DNA of 64,000 bases from Thermaurantimonas sp046295455 (GTDB lineage Bacteria > Bacteroidota > Bacteroidia > Flavobacteriales > Schleiferiaceae). The translations under genes and the position numbers were made by a program. How positions within the stretch are numbered: position 1 is the first letter of the stretch; each line of letters opens with the position of its first letter. The notes below the pieces were generated by a model. It did no database searches, had not been told where the DNA came from, and saw nothing but the letters and a program-made list of their open reading frames with translations. This document shows, piece after piece, positions 43,992 through 53,529 of this stretch. The DNA lies in the NCBI GenBank assembly GCA_046295455.1, contig JBKBNI010000003.1, positions 1-64,000 on the forward strand. Direction: 5' to 3'.

Positions 43992-46406
43992 TTAGTTTTC
44001 ATCCCATTCAAACTTAAACGGACTTTTAGACGGTTTTGAGCCGGATGAGGTAGTGTCGGATTCTACCTCGTTTTTCCTTGTAAGGAGCTGATTTCTTGAG
44101 CGCACCAATTCGGCTTTGATGGGTGTGATGCGCGGCTGGTCTGTGGTGCCAGATATGCGGATCCAAATACGTGCTCCCTTATCATCTTCTTCAAATACAA
44201 GGTCGCTCACCGAGCGGTTTCTCTTTCTCTTTTGATACACTATATCGCTGAGGCTTAGTCCTACTTTGTAGTCTACTGCGTTTTCAAAACTGTGCGACCC
44301 TTCTAAAATCAGGTTTAATGCATTGGAGCGAATCTCAAACTGTGGTATTCGAATCATTTGATTTTCAATGCTCAGCTTGTTTATTAGCTCTTCAAAGCGA
44401 ATGTCTTTCAACTCTTCCACATCTGCAAACCTGCCAAGTGCTCTCATGGGTTCAAAGTTGAGCAACCTGCCATGAGTGATTCGGATATCCATATCGGCTT
44501 TCAACTTTTTAAAATCAGGGTCTATATCATGGGACATTGGCAGACTAAAATCTACCGTGCCCGACAGCCTGCCGAAAAGATTTTTGTGGGTCAGAGTGCT
44601 TTGCTCAAAATCATTGAATCCGAGCATGAGCTGTGAGAGTTCTATTTTTTGCAACCGGGACTTTCCTTTGACTATCAATTCAGCCGGTGTCAGGCTCAGA
44701 ATTCCCTGAAATTCCAACGAACCCCCAAATAGGTTCGTCCTTAGGCTTTTGATTTCTATGTCGTTTCCCGATTTGACAACCAGAGCATTTAGATCTGTGC
44801 ATTTCAGCTGCCCGGTTTCATATTCATCTGTGATGAGATTAAGGTTGATTCTCAAGCGATTGAGCATGGGCCAGACAGATCCTTTCGGGCCTGAATCCGA
44901 CTTCCAGAAAGACGGATCGTATCTCCGGATCGAAAGCACTCCTCCAGCCTCCAAAAAAGCTGAAGAATCCGCAATCCACCCGGCAAGTCCACGAATCTGA
45001 AGGTCTGTATCGACGCTGCGATCATTGATCGTAAAGGTCTGTCGCAAATTGAAGCCTTGGTTGTCTATTCTCAGATTGAGAGCCGGCACTATAACCACGT
45101 TTTCACCAAAAAAAAGTTCCAATTTGTCAGAGCGCAAAGTACAATCAACTTGCACGGGTAGACTTGCGTTTTGCTTCTTTACCGGCTTATTCTCGATGGT
45201 GTACGTAAAATTACCTGCTGCATTGATTGAGCCATTGCCGTTTAGTTGACTTCCGGCACCGATCAAGCGCGCAATGCCATTGGGCTCACCATCGATTGAA
45301 AAGGTCCCTGACAAAGTCGTGTTTTTTTTATGAAAAACCATCAGATCGCCGGAGATCTTGGTGCCGGCACTCTGGGCTACTATGTTGGAGATGGTTGCTT
45401 TTACTTCGTTGGTATCCATATAGACTCTGCCCGCCAGCTTCAGTTCATCTATGATCAGAGATTCTGTACCTGCAATTATATTTTTTGCCCTTGCAGTAAA
45501 CTCTGTTGAAAACCTCCAGTTTTCACCTGAATTTTTGCCGCTGAATGTACACGTAATCACATCGTTTTTTACCTGATATTCACGAACATATTTTTTTAAA
45601 ATGTTTTGTGTGAATTGATTTGAGAAAATGGTTTGATTTTTCAATTGAATCTGAAATTCCTGTTCTGCATCTTGTCTGTTATATTTAAGATCAAATTTTA
45701 CAGCATCGATACTTGCCTTGTCGAGTTGTAGTGCCCAGCTGTTGTCACCCATTCGAAAAAATGCGTCAGCCCGGTGTCCTATTGGATCCTCTACGATCCA
45801 ATCAGCAGCTTTTACATATCTGTTTTGGGCATTCCAATGCCCTTTGATCTGAATCCAATCCTTGTAAGCTGCAGAAAGCTCTGCCTGGTATACCAGCTGA
45901 GAAGTAAACATTTTCTCTCTGAAATCACTGAATGTAAGCTGAATGTTTTTAAGGTGTAGTTTTTCGATTTCAAATGTTGAAGAGGCCGAGGATGTATCCG
46001 TTTTGAAGATCGAAAAATTGTGTGAGCCATCCTCGAATATTTTTATGTGTACATAGCCGTTTTCTAATCCGATCTCATTGATATAATATCTTGAAAACAA
46101 TACATCTGCCAACGAAAACCGGATAGTTACGCGCTCAGTACTAAGCAGAAGTTCGGGTCGTTGAGTCCCGGACTCACTACAGCGAACTTGCGTAAACAAG
46201 ACAGAAAGCCTCGGAAAGTGTCTGAAACTGACATCCACTTGATGCACATCAATGGGTACGGTCAGTTGTTCATTGAATTGCCGGATTGCGGCATTGATGA
46301 TTACATCTTTCTGAAAATAAAAATAGATCGATATTCCTGAAACCAGCAGTAAGGACAAGAGTACTGTCCAAAGTACAATTCTGAATGTTTTTTTAATCCA
46401 CTTCAT
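43992..46406 (-). CDS. AsmA family envelope protein
   Basis: 804 residues. A single N-terminal transmembrane anchor (about 8-31) is followed by a long repetitive beta structure. The start (INAAIRQFNEQLTVPIDVHQVDVSFRHFPRLSVLFTQV) and the AsmA C-terminal part (about 560-740, with LRINLNLITDEYETGQLKCTDLNALVV and LNLILEGSHSFENAVDYKVGLSLSDIV) fit the AsmA-like group, thought to form bridge-like lipid transporters between membranes. A polar tail rich in Ser and Lys ends the protein. It lies 28 bp after rluB, probably on one message. Confidence 0.88.
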   Translation of the reverse strand: MKWIKKTFRIVLWTVLLSLLLVSGISIYFYFQKDVIINAAIRQFNEQLTVPIDVHQVDVSFRHFPRLSVLFTQVRCSESGTQRPELLLSTERVTIRFSLADVLFSRYYINEIGLENGYVHIKIFEDGSHNFSIFKTDTSSASSTFEIEKLHLKNIQLTFSDFREKMFTSQLVYQAELSAAYKDWIQIKGHWNAQNRYVKAADWIVEDPIGHRADAFFRMGDNSWALQLDKASIDAVKFDLKYNRQDAEQEFQIQLKNQTIFSNQFTQNILKKYVREYQVKNDVITCTFSGKNSGENWRFSTEFTARAKNIIAGTESLIIDELKLAGRVYMDTNEVKATISNIVAQSAGTKISGDLMVFHKKNTTLSGTFSIDGEPNGIARLIGAGSQLNGNGSINAAGNFTYTIENKPVKKQNASLPVQVDCTLRSDKLELFFGENVVIVPALNLRIDNQGFNLRQTFTINDRSVDTDLQIRGLAGWIADSSAFLEAGGVLSIRRYDPSFWKSDSGPKGSVWPMLNRLRINLNLITDEYETGQLKCTDLNALVVKSGNDIEIKSLRTNLFGGSLEFQGILSLTPAELIVKGKSRLQKIELSQLMLGFNDFEQSTLTHKNLFGRLSGTVDFSLPMSHDIDPDFKKLKADMDIRITHGRLLNFEPMRALGRFADVEELKDIRFEELINKLSIENQMIRIPQFEIRSNALNLILEGSHSFENAVDYKVGLSLSDIVYQKRKRNRSVSDLVFEEDDKGARIWIRISGTTDQPRITPIKAELVRSRNQLLTRKNEVESDTTSSGSKPSKSPFKFEWDEN

Positions 46407-46434
46407 TCAATCAATAAAACGAAAGGAATCAAGG

Positions 46435-47454
46435 TTATAACATTTTGAGACTGTTAATTTCTTGGGGTGTAAGAAACCGATAATGGCCTCGCGGGAGATT
46501 TTTTTTAGTAAGTCCTGCAAACATTGTGCGGTCAAGGGCTTCTACTGTATACCCGAGATGCTCAAATATTCTGCGGACAATTCTGTTTCTTCCGATGTGC
46601 AGTTTGATTCCAACCTGATTTCGGTCCTTGCCTTCTACATACTCAATTTCGTCTACAGGAGCAGGGCCATCCTCGAGAATGAGACCTTTGCGTATTTTGT
46701 CCATATCGCCAGGACTCACGTTTTTATTGAGTACCACATAGTACAGCTTGGGTGCTCCATGAGACGGATGCGTTAGTTTTTTCGCGAGATCTCCATCGTT
46801 GGTCAGAAGTAGCAGCCCTGTCGTCTGTCGGTCAAGCCTCCCGACCGGATAGATGCGCTCTTTGCAGGCACCGGCTACCAACTCCATTACGTTTTTTCTG
46901 GCTTTTTCGTCTTTGGTTGTTGTGATAAAGCCTTTGGGTTTATTGAGCAGAATGTAGACTTTTTTTTCTCCTTTGATGGTGCTGCCGCCGTATTTGACAA
47001 TGTCTTTTTCGGGGTCAATTCTCACCCCAAGTTCGGACACGATTGTTCCATTGACCTCTACCAATCCCTGCCGGATGAGTTCATCGGCCTCACGTCGGGA
47101 GCAGATTCCGGCATTTGATAGAAATTTGTTCAGCCGAACCCGGCTATCTTTAGGTTCTGCCTTCTGTGTTTCTGAGTAGTATTTTGATTGGTATGAATAT
47201 CCGGGTTTAGCGGGTCTATCGGATTTGTTCGAATGGTTGGGTTTAAAATTGCCCTTTTTTTGGTTGGGATATTCGTTAAAATTCTTTTTTGGCGAATTTG
47301 AATATGGTTTTTTATCCGAAAAAGCGGGCTTATCTGAGAAATTCGGTATGCCTCCTGTTTTTCTCCTCGCGTCATTGTTTGATAATTTTGAATATCCCTC
47401 ACGGGAGAAAGGTTTGCCGGAGCGATCTCCCTTTTTGTTGTCCCACTTATTCAT
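46435..47454 (-). CDS. rluB: rRNA pseudouridine synthase (RluB/RsuA family)
   Basis: 339 residues. The first 100 residues are a basic, low-complexity extension rich in Lys, Asn, Ser and Pro, common in Bacteroidota members. An S4 RNA-binding domain follows (about 104-150, VRLNKFLSNAGICSRREADELI), then the catalytic domain with Asp in VGRLDRQTTGLLLLTNDG (about 222) and KLYYVVLNK, RRIFEHLGY. RluB modifies U2605 of 23S rRNA; RluB versus RsuA or RluE is judged from the linear pattern only. It is followed by the AsmA gene. Confidence 0.93.
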   Translation of the reverse strand: MNKWDNKKGDRSGKPFSREGYSKLSNNDARRKTGGIPNFSDKPAFSDKKPYSNSPKKNFNEYPNQKKGNFKPNHSNKSDRPAKPGYSYQSKYYSETQKAEPKDSRVRLNKFLSNAGICSRREADELIRQGLVEVNGTIVSELGVRIDPEKDIVKYGGSTIKGEKKVYILLNKPKGFITTTKDEKARKNVMELVAGACKERIYPVGRLDRQTTGLLLLTNDGDLAKKLTHPSHGAPKLYYVVLNKNVSPGDMDKIRKGLILEDGPAPVDEIEYVEGKDRNQVGIKLHIGRNRIVRRIFEHLGYTVEALDRTMFAGLTKKNLPRGHYRFLTPQEINSLKML

Positions 47455-47472
47455 ATTGAATTAAATACCTTG

Positions 47473-47480
47473 CAAATGTA
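47473..47480 (-). promoter_or_regulatory. -7 promoter element for rluB (TACATTTG)
   Basis: On the minus strand TACATTTG fits TAnnTTTG and lies 18 bp before the rluB ATG. Confidence 0.5.
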
Positions 47481-47583
47481 GTTAAACAAAGAAGGTAATT
47501 GTCTGCATAAATTTTTATTCTAACCTAAATCATATTTTAAATCAACGGAGGTCATCTCTTTTGTCCCAAATCGCAAAACATCG

Positions 47584-48600
47584 TTGAGAAAGCTTAAAAA
47601 CCTTATCAGCAGGAATGCTCCTTCGGACTCTGGGATCTGGCCGGTGATGAGATCCGCTTCCTCTGTATTATTTTACTATAGGTATTACAGGCATCAGGTA
47701 TTGGGCAATCCTCTCCGAAACTTTAGGGAGCTGTACATTGAGCCAGTTGGGTACTGCAATCTGCGCTGCCGATGGTGTGCCCTGGATCACTTAAAGCCGA
47801 AGAGTCGCTTCGATGTGTCTGTTTTTCAGGATGTTGTAAATGAGATAATAAGGGACCAACGCCTTCGATCCATCCAATGGATTCATCTGCACAACGGGGG
47901 CGAGAGCACCTTGCACCCGCACCTGGAAGACATGCTCAAAATCGTATTTCTAGCAAAGAAAAAAGCTTCTGATCGGGGACATGCTTTTCCGAAAGTCAGC
48001 TTGCTGTCCAATGGCACGGTATTCAGACCTGGGCTGGCCACTGCCATGAAGAACTACCCTGCGCTTGATCTGCTTCGATTCAGCATGGATGGGGGCTCAC
48101 CGCAGGCATATGAAGAGATCCGAAACCGCGCGCGCTGGGGAGTTTTTCGGGAAACGGTCATAAAATATATCGAGGCAGCTCGTGCATCGGAAAAACCTCC
48201 ACAGATCGAATGCATATGCCTGATTCCGGACGATCTAAAACCACGGGATGTGCAGAGAAATCCGGAATTTTCGGAGATGTTGAGGCTATTTGACGACTTT
48301 GAGGTGCGATATGCCCACGACTGGGGCGGGCAACTTTCCGAAAGTGAAAAAGCCCTACCTAGTACCCTTCCTCTCCACCGAAGAGGCTGCAGGCTGCTGC
48401 TCAACAGTCTGGTGCTGCTTGCTGACGGAAGTGTCACGGTGTGTTGCGCCGATTTGAATGGTCGGGGCGTCATAGGATCGTATCCGGAAACCTCCCTTGC
48501 CAATCTGTTTTTACATGCCGACCGCAACGGAATGTTAGAAAAAATTGCCAGAGGTCGCAATGCAGACATTCCACTGTGTGCCTCCTGCGAAGGATTTTAA
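47584..48600 (+). CDS. radical SAM/SPASM domain protein
   Basis: 338 residues from a TTG at 47584; no in-frame ATG lies before the conserved part. The radical SAM core binds its 4Fe-4S cluster with CNLRCRWC (about 58-65, CxxxCxxC), followed by HLHNGGESTLHP and SLLSNGT. The C-terminus carries a SPASM-like set of Cys residues (CRLLLNSLVLLADGSVTVCCADLNG and CASCEGF), likely an auxiliary cluster. Such enzymes modify peptides or sugars, but no precursor peptide gene is visible nearby, so the substrate is unknown. It converges on ppk1 with a 45-bp gap. Confidence 0.88.
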   Translation: MRKLKNLISRNAPSDSGIWPVMRSASSVLFYYRYYRHQVLGNPLRNFRELYIEPVGYCNLRCRWCALDHLKPKSRFDVSVFQDVVNEIIRDQRLRSIQWIHLHNGGESTLHPHLEDMLKIVFLAKKKASDRGHAFPKVSLLSNGTVFRPGLATAMKNYPALDLLRFSMDGGSPQAYEEIRNRARWGVFRETVIKYIEAARASEKPPQIECICLIPDDLKPRDVQRNPEFSEMLRLFDDFEVRYAHDWGGQLSESEKALPSTLPLHRRGCRLLLNSLVLLADGSVTVCCADLNGRGVIGSYPETSLANLFLHADRNGMLEKIARGRNADIPLCASCEGF

Positions 48601-48645
48601 GTGCCGCACCCGTTCTACCGGATGGTGAATCTCCCCGGCCAGGAA

Positions 48646-50745
48646 CTACATTTGTCTGCCACCTGCTTTTTTGAGCTGTTTTTTTACATATTCATACAGC
48701 TCCGTCTGGGCGCGGATTTTGGGGCCTGGGTGCTTGCGGTAGGCATTTTTTACGTCCCATCCGTGCAGGCGAGCCTTACAGTTGTCCTTCCAGAGGATGT
48801 CGAGGTGGTCCTGGATCTCCTTTTGAATCCTGGGGTCATAGACCGGGCAGGAGACTTCCACGCGATACTCTATGTTGCGGGTCATCATATCTGCCGACGA
48901 GATGTAGTACTTAGGTGCTCCGCCATTGGCAAATACAAATACACGGCTGTGCTCAAGAAAACGGTCTACAATGCTGATGGCTTCTATATTCTCGCTGAGT
49001 CCTTCTTTGCTGGGGATCAACGAGCATATCCCACGGACGATCAAGCGAATTTTGACACCTGCTGCGGATGCCTGATATAGTTTTTCGATCATTCCGGTGT
49101 CCGAGAGCGAGTTGAGCTTCCAGAAAATGTATGCTTGTTTGCCTTGCTGAGCATTCTTTATCTCATTGTCAATCAACTCATTTATTTTGAGACGTTGGTA
49201 ATGTGGCGATACGATAAGATGCTGATACTGAAAAACCTTATAATTGGTTTTAAAAAATTCAAATATTTTGACCACATCCCTGGTGATGCGGGGATCAGCT
49301 GTGAGGAGAATATAGTCTGTATAGATGCGAGCTGTACTTTCATTGAAATTTCCGGTGCTGACGATGGCAAACTGTTCGGTTTTTTCATTGCGCACTCTGG
49401 TGATATGTACAAGCTTACTATGGACTTTCAGCCCCGTGACCCCAAAGATGACTTCAATATCTTCATTTTTCAGTTCTTCTGTCCATTTTATATTAGCTTC
49501 TTCGTCGAAGCGAGCCTGGAGTTCGATGACGACCACGACCTTTTTTCCGTTTCGGGCAGCATTTTTTATAGCAGAAATCACTCTTGACTTTTCAGCCAGC
49601 CTGTAGAGGGTAATCTGAATGGAGGTAACGTCCGGGTCGATGGCGGCTTCGCGTAGCATGCGGATCAGATATGAAAACGAGTGATACGGCTGAAAGAGTA
49701 ACACATCCTTACGCGCGACCACATCCATGATGCTCTTATTGAGGTCGAGGTCGGGATGATTGAGTGGAGGAAGAGGTTCGTAGACGGATTGAAATTCCTC
49801 TATTTCAGGAAACCTCATAAGGTCCTTCTTATTGTGATAGCGCCCCCCGGATGCCAGGCTGTCATAGTTATCCAGCTGCATCCTGCTCATCAGATAGGAG
49901 AGCAGGTCGGATGGAATTTCTCTGTCGTAGACAAATCGCACCGGATCGCCGGTTTTACGGCTTTCCAGACTTTGGCTCACCTTGTCTATAAAACTTTTTG
50001 ATATGTCGTTTTCCATGTCCAACTCTGCATCGCGGGTAATTTTGATGGTGAAGGCTTCAAACTTAAAATTATTGAAAATAAAAAAAATGTAATTCAGATT
50101 GTATCGGATCAGGTCGTCGAGATACATAAAATACCGCCTGCCGTATTTCGGCAACTCTACAAACCGACCAATGTAGTCAGTAGGCAATTCGATCAGCGCA
50201 AAAAAATTCTTACTTTCATCTGATAGATTTTCGGCTTTGATCGCCAGATAGATCGATCTATCAGTGAGCTGGGGCAGCGGCCTCTTTGGATTAAGTATCA
50301 GCGTGAAAACTGCCGGGCTTACCTTGTCAATAAAAAACTGACGGATGAAGTCCTTTTGTCCCGAGGTCAGATTTTTTTCATCCAAAATCGTAATACCTTT
50401 TTCGTGCAGCTCTTTGATTAACGACTCGTAGATGGCCTCGGCTTCCTGCTGTTGTTCGTTGGCTATCTGACTAATCGTCTGAAGGAGCTTGTCGGGAGGA
50501 AACCCTCCCAGCTCGCGACTCGCTTTTTTACCAAACATGCTCATGCGTTTGATGGTAGCATAGCGCACTCTGAAAAATTCATCCAGATTGTTTGAAAAAA
50601 TCCCGATAAATCTCAGCCGCTCTACCAGCGGAACGGTGGGGTCGGCAGCCTCCTGCAGCACACGGGCATTGAAGTCCAGCCAGCTCACATCTCTGGGAAT
50701 GTAGCGATCTATTTGAAGGAGTTCTTTTTTCTTTTTTTTGTTCAT
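48646..50745 (-). CDS. ppk1: polyphosphate kinase 1
   Basis: 699 residues, full length. PPK1 makes long-chain polyphosphate from ATP. Visible: N-terminal SWLDFNARVLQEAADPTVPLVERLRFIGIFSNNLDEFFRVR, the first HKD block with the phospho-accepting His in GLKVHSKLVHITR (about 440), and the second His region with RIYTDYILLTADPRI and FLEHSRVFVFANGG. It is followed upstream by the SixA-like gene with a 9-bp gap, so both probably share one transcript. Polyphosphate suggests phosphate storage, consistent with the PhoX-like gene in the window. Confidence 0.97.
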   Translation of the reverse strand: MNKKKKKELLQIDRYIPRDVSWLDFNARVLQEAADPTVPLVERLRFIGIFSNNLDEFFRVRYATIKRMSMFGKKASRELGGFPPDKLLQTISQIANEQQQEAEAIYESLIKELHEKGITILDEKNLTSGQKDFIRQFFIDKVSPAVFTLILNPKRPLPQLTDRSIYLAIKAENLSDESKNFFALIELPTDYIGRFVELPKYGRRYFMYLDDLIRYNLNYIFFIFNNFKFEAFTIKITRDAELDMENDISKSFIDKVSQSLESRKTGDPVRFVYDREIPSDLLSYLMSRMQLDNYDSLASGGRYHNKKDLMRFPEIEEFQSVYEPLPPLNHPDLDLNKSIMDVVARKDVLLFQPYHSFSYLIRMLREAAIDPDVTSIQITLYRLAEKSRVISAIKNAARNGKKVVVVIELQARFDEEANIKWTEELKNEDIEVIFGVTGLKVHSKLVHITRVRNEKTEQFAIVSTGNFNESTARIYTDYILLTADPRITRDVVKIFEFFKTNYKVFQYQHLIVSPHYQRLKINELIDNEIKNAQQGKQAYIFWKLNSLSDTGMIEKLYQASAAGVKIRLIVRGICSLIPSKEGLSENIEAISIVDRFLEHSRVFVFANGGAPKYYISSADMMTRNIEYRVEVSCPVYDPRIQKEIQDHLDILWKDNCKARLHGWDVKNAYRKHPGPKIRAQTELYEYVKKQLKKAGGRQM

Positions 50746-50754
50746 TTGATCCGA

Positions 50755-51252
50755 TTAAGGTTTACGACGCTTTTTGGGATAGTCAAAAAACCTAAGATCC
50801 GCCTTCGAATCAATTTCAGCCCAACTGTCGGTTCTATATACCAGACATGCAATCCCCGTAGTAGGTACATTGTCGATGTGATGATTAATTGCGTGGTTGA
50901 CAAAGTCGGTGATCCCCGGATTGTGGGCAAAAACCATTATTGTATCGTGGTCATTGTCGATGCGTTTAATGACCTCCTTTATTTGCCAATGCGGTGCATC
51001 ATAGAGTTGATTTTCGATCTGAATTTTTGAAAAGGGTATTCCAAATGAGCGCGAAAAGATCATGGCCGTATGCAAGGCGCGTGTAGCTGGGCTGCTGACG
51101 ATCAAATCGGGCATCTCCCCGTGATCCCTCAGATATTTGGCTGACTCATACGCGTCGTTTACACCTCTGCCGTTGAGAGGTCTGTCCAGGTCGGGTATAT
51201 TGTCGAAGTCCCAGCTTGATTTGGCGTGACGAATGAGGTACAACGTTTTCAT
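50755..51252 (-). CDS. histidine phosphatase (SixA-like)
   Basis: 165 residues. The RHG motif appears as YLIRHAKSSWDF near the start (catalytic His about 8), with the second His in FAHNPGITDFVNH (about 104), and SSPATRALHTAMIF. SixA in E. coli dephosphorylates histidine phosphotransfer proteins; the wider family includes sugar and nucleotide phosphatases. It is the first gene of a leftward pair with ppk1. A palindrome lies 19-35 bp upstream of its ATG. Confidence 0.9.
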   Translation of the reverse strand: MKTLYLIRHAKSSWDFDNIPDLDRPLNGRGVNDAYESAKYLRDHGEMPDLIVSSPATRALHTAMIFSRSFGIPFSKIQIENQLYDAPHWQIKEVIKRIDNDHDTIMVFAHNPGITDFVNHAINHHIDNVPTTGIACLVYRTDSWAEIDSKADLRFFDYPKKRRKP

Positions 51253-51271
51253 GACAAATAATTTTTTGATA

Positions 51272-51288
51272 AACCTATATCATAGGTT
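51272..51288. promoter_or_regulatory. palindromic operator-like site upstream of sixA-ppk1
   Basis: AACCTAT-ATC-ATAGGTT is a perfect 7-bp inverted repeat with a 3-base spacer, 19 bp before the sixA-like ATG. Its place suggests a repressor site, but a small hairpin in the leader is equally possible. Confidence 0.35.
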
Positions 51289-51548
51289 ATCCTAATTAAC
51301 TCTGCAAAAGTCCGTTGTAGTCCTTAAATTACAATTTTTTCTCAGTTAATTAAAGAAAATATAACACTTATAATTCTACAGACATTTGTCGCAGATGCAT
51401 CTGTATGAAAATTCTGTGAGTGCTGCAATGCGCCTTAAGAGAGCACTACACAATCCCGATATACCGCCTGATTCTCACAACAGTTTTAAATCTGTTTCTC
51501 AGATAAAAAAGCACCTTTGCCAATGATAGAACGCACTGTATGTAAAAT

Positions 51549-51569
51549 GTTAAAAACTCTTTAACTTTG
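51549..51569 (+). promoter_or_regulatory. promoter of the OB-fold/YceI/DUF5777/haem operon
   Basis: TAACTTTG at 51562-51569 fits the TAnnTTTG -7 box. Just upstream GTTAAAAACTC makes an imperfect direct repeat with TTTAACTTTG, an arrangement seen at strong Bacteroidota promoters. The TTG start lies 34 bp downstream. Confidence 0.5.
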
Positions 51570-51603
51570 CCTCAAAACAAGAAAGGTAAAAATTTCGAAA
51601 CCT

Positions 51604-52038
51604 TTGAAAAAATTACTCATCACCGTTTTGGCCATTGGGATAGTTGTAGCCGGAGTAGGATTGTATTTCTACTACAAACCGGTAACTCATCTTGTGCACG
51701 TATCGCCGGACTACACAGCCTACACATCTGACGAACTGGAAACACTCTTTACCCAGATATTGCAAAACCCGGACAGATACATCGGAAAGGTTATTGAATT
51801 TAGAGGGGCAGTAAGTGAGATAAACATCAAACCATCGGGCGGTGGCTACCTCTTGATGAAGGTTGACAGACCAGAAGCCATTATAAATGTCCAACTGGAT
51901 CACAGAGTATATGCATCCACGGTACAATCAGGCGAAGAGTGTAAGATTCGGGCAGAGTTTACGGGGATAGAAGAAGATCTGATCGACCCGGAGGTGTATA
52001 TTGTGTATTTCAAGCAAGCGACAATCCTAAATCGATAA
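51604..52038 (+). CDS. OB-fold (tRNA_anti-like) membrane-anchored protein
   Basis: 144 residues from a TTG at 51604. A signal anchor (about 1-22, KKLLITVLAIGIVVAGVGLYFYY) is followed by an OB-fold domain: ETLFTQILQNPDRYIGKVIEFRGAVSEINI and the later YIVYFKQATIL. This tRNA_anti-like family in Bacteroidota is exported and its ligand unknown; nucleic acid binding is not implied. It is the first of four genes spaced by 6, -4 and 4 bp. Confidence 0.85.
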   Translation: MKKLLITVLAIGIVVAGVGLYFYYKPVTHLVHVSPDYTAYTSDELETLFTQILQNPDRYIGKVIEFRGAVSEINIKPSGGGYLLMKVDRPEAIINVQLDHRVYASTVQSGEECKIRAEFTGIEEDLIDPEVYIVYFKQATILNR

Positions 52039-52044
52039 AAGAAA

Positions 52045-52623
52045 ATGATCCATTCATTTAGAATTCACTCAGTGTTGTTGTTGTCACTGCTATTATATCT
52101 TACTGGGGGGGAGTGCATCGGACAGAAATATCTGACGCGAAACGGATATGTTCATTTCAAAAGCAATGCGAAAGTAGATGATGATGTAGAGGCTGTAAAT
52201 CATTCGATGGCGTGTGCCCTGGATGCACAGACCGGAGAGATAGTCTTTACTGTATTGATAAAAAACTTCACATTCCGAAAGGCCCTTATGCAAGAACATT
52301 TCAACGAAAATTACATGGAAAGTGACAAGTTTCCGCGTGCCACCTACAAGGGTATAATCGTAGACCATTCAAAGATCGATTTTTCGAAAAGCGGAAAGCA
52401 CAAGGTGAAACTTGCCGGAACTCTTACAATCCGCGACATTCCTAAGTACCGTGAAGACGATGCCGAGCTCGAAATCCGCGATGGTACCCTCGTACTTACA
52501 TCTTCCTTTGGAGTGGCGTGCGCTGATCACGACATTAAAATACCCAAACTGGTAGAAGATAAATTGGCCAAGGTCATCGATGTGGATTTTAAAGTCGAAT
52601 TAAAAGAAATACCGGGCAAGTGA
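52045..52623 (+). CDS. YceI-like periplasmic lipocalin-fold protein
   Basis: 192 residues with a signal peptide (about 1-27, ending ECIGQ). The YceI fold shows as GYVHFKSNAKVDDDVEAVNHSMACALDAQTGEIVFTVLIKNFTF, QEHFNENYMESDKFPRATYKG, and HKVKLAGTLTIRDI. YceI proteins bind polyisoprenoid or other long lipids in a hydrophobic pocket. Its stop overlaps the start of the DUF5777 gene by 4 bp. In this operon it may carry a lipid or quinone for the haem partner; that is inference. Confidence 0.9.
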   Translation: MIHSFRIHSVLLLSLLLYLTGGECIGQKYLTRNGYVHFKSNAKVDDDVEAVNHSMACALDAQTGEIVFTVLIKNFTFRKALMQEHFNENYMESDKFPRATYKGIIVDHSKIDFSKSGKHKVKLAGTLTIRDIPKYREDDAELEIRDGTLVLTSSFGVACADHDIKIPKLVEDKLAKVIDVDFKVELKEIPGK

Positions 52624-53525
52624 AAACATGCATATCAGTGTGGCTACTGCTGGTTGGATTGAGCTTGTCGGCTCAAAGCGACTTATTCGACTTGCTCGAG
52701 GAAGATATATCGGACCAAAAATCCGGTAAGGAATACGTTTTTGCTACATTCAAAGGCACTAAGGTAATCAACAATCAAAGCAATGAAATCCCGGCTAAAG
52801 GGGTGTTGCAATTCATGATTTTACACCGATTTGGCAGTTTCAATAACGACTTCTTCCACAACTTCTTTGGCCTTGACAATGCACAGGTACGTTTGAGTCT
52901 TGACTATTCACCACTCTCCTGGCTCAATATAGGAGTAGGGCGGGCAAGCCTCTTTAAGATGTATGACCTCTGGTACAAAGCACCTGTAGTCAGACAGATC
53001 AGAAATGGCTGGCCTGTGGGCGTTACACTCTATGGCAGTGCCAACTACATCGGAAGCCGATGGCCAAATGATGGTCTCGAACGGCTAGCGACGGACCGGC
53101 TTATTTATGTGAATCAGATTCTTTTTTCGCACAAAGCCGGCGAAAATCTCTCTATACTCATTGCTCCCGCAGTAGTGCACTACAATCTGCGGCAATCAAA
53201 CCAGCAGCCCAACACAATAGCCACATTGACTGTTGGAGGTCGATATAAACTAAGCCGGAGGATATCAGTAAATGCCGAATACTCCCCCATGATCAACCGC
53301 AATTTGAGCTGGGATGGCACACAAACCCAACCATTTAACAATGCACTGAGCCTTGGCTTTGACATCGAAACCGGAGGACACGTCTTCCAACTGCACCTGA
53401 CCAATAGCCGCGGTCTGTCGGATCCGATATGGATGACCCAGACAACTGGCAACTGGCTAGATGGTGAAATTTATTTTGGATTCAATATTTCAAGAGTATT
53501 TACCCTGAAACCACTAAAGATCTGA
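52620..53525 (+). CDS. DUF5777 family outer-membrane beta-barrel protein
   Basis: 301 residues from a GTG at 52620. Signal peptide about 1-19 (ending LSLSAQ). The body has the DUF5777 pattern: YVFATFKGTKVINNQSNEIPAKGVLQFMILHRFG, DNAQVRLSLDYSPLSWLNIGVGRAS, LYGSANYI, and the final strands HVFQLHLTNSRGLSDPIWM and EIYFGFNISRVF. The family is a predicted outer-membrane barrel of unknown function that often sits with YceI and cytochrome genes. Overlap of 4 bp with yceI and a 4-bp gap to the haem gene point to one unit. Confidence 0.9.
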   Translation: MKTCISVWLLLVGLSLSAQSDLFDLLEEDISDQKSGKEYVFATFKGTKVINNQSNEIPAKGVLQFMILHRFGSFNNDFFHNFFGLDNAQVRLSLDYSPLSWLNIGVGRASLFKMYDLWYKAPVVRQIRNGWPVGVTLYGSANYIGSRWPNDGLERLATDRLIYVNQILFSHKAGENLSILIAPAVVHYNLRQSNQQPNTIATLTVGGRYKLSRRISVNAEYSPMINRNLSWDGTQTQPFNNALSLGFDIETGGHVFQLHLTNSRGLSDPIWMTQTTGNWLDGEIYFGFNISRVFTLKPLKI

Positions 53526-53529
53526 GTTC

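Larger units (their letters stand above)
51253..51603. other. intergenic region between divergent sixA-like and OB-fold genes
   Basis: 351 bp. It holds the palindrome at 51272-51288, an unsupported 43-codon plus-strand frame at 51395-51526 (MHLYENSVSAAMRLKRAL..., no known similarity), and the promoter of the OB-fold operon at 51549-51569. No RNA gene was recognised. Confidence 0.5.

Noticed and set aside
51395..51526. 43-codon plus-strand frame (MHLYENSVSAAMRLKRAL...)
   Set aside because: Short, no recognised family and no convincing promoter or start signal; kept only as a note in the intergenic entry.
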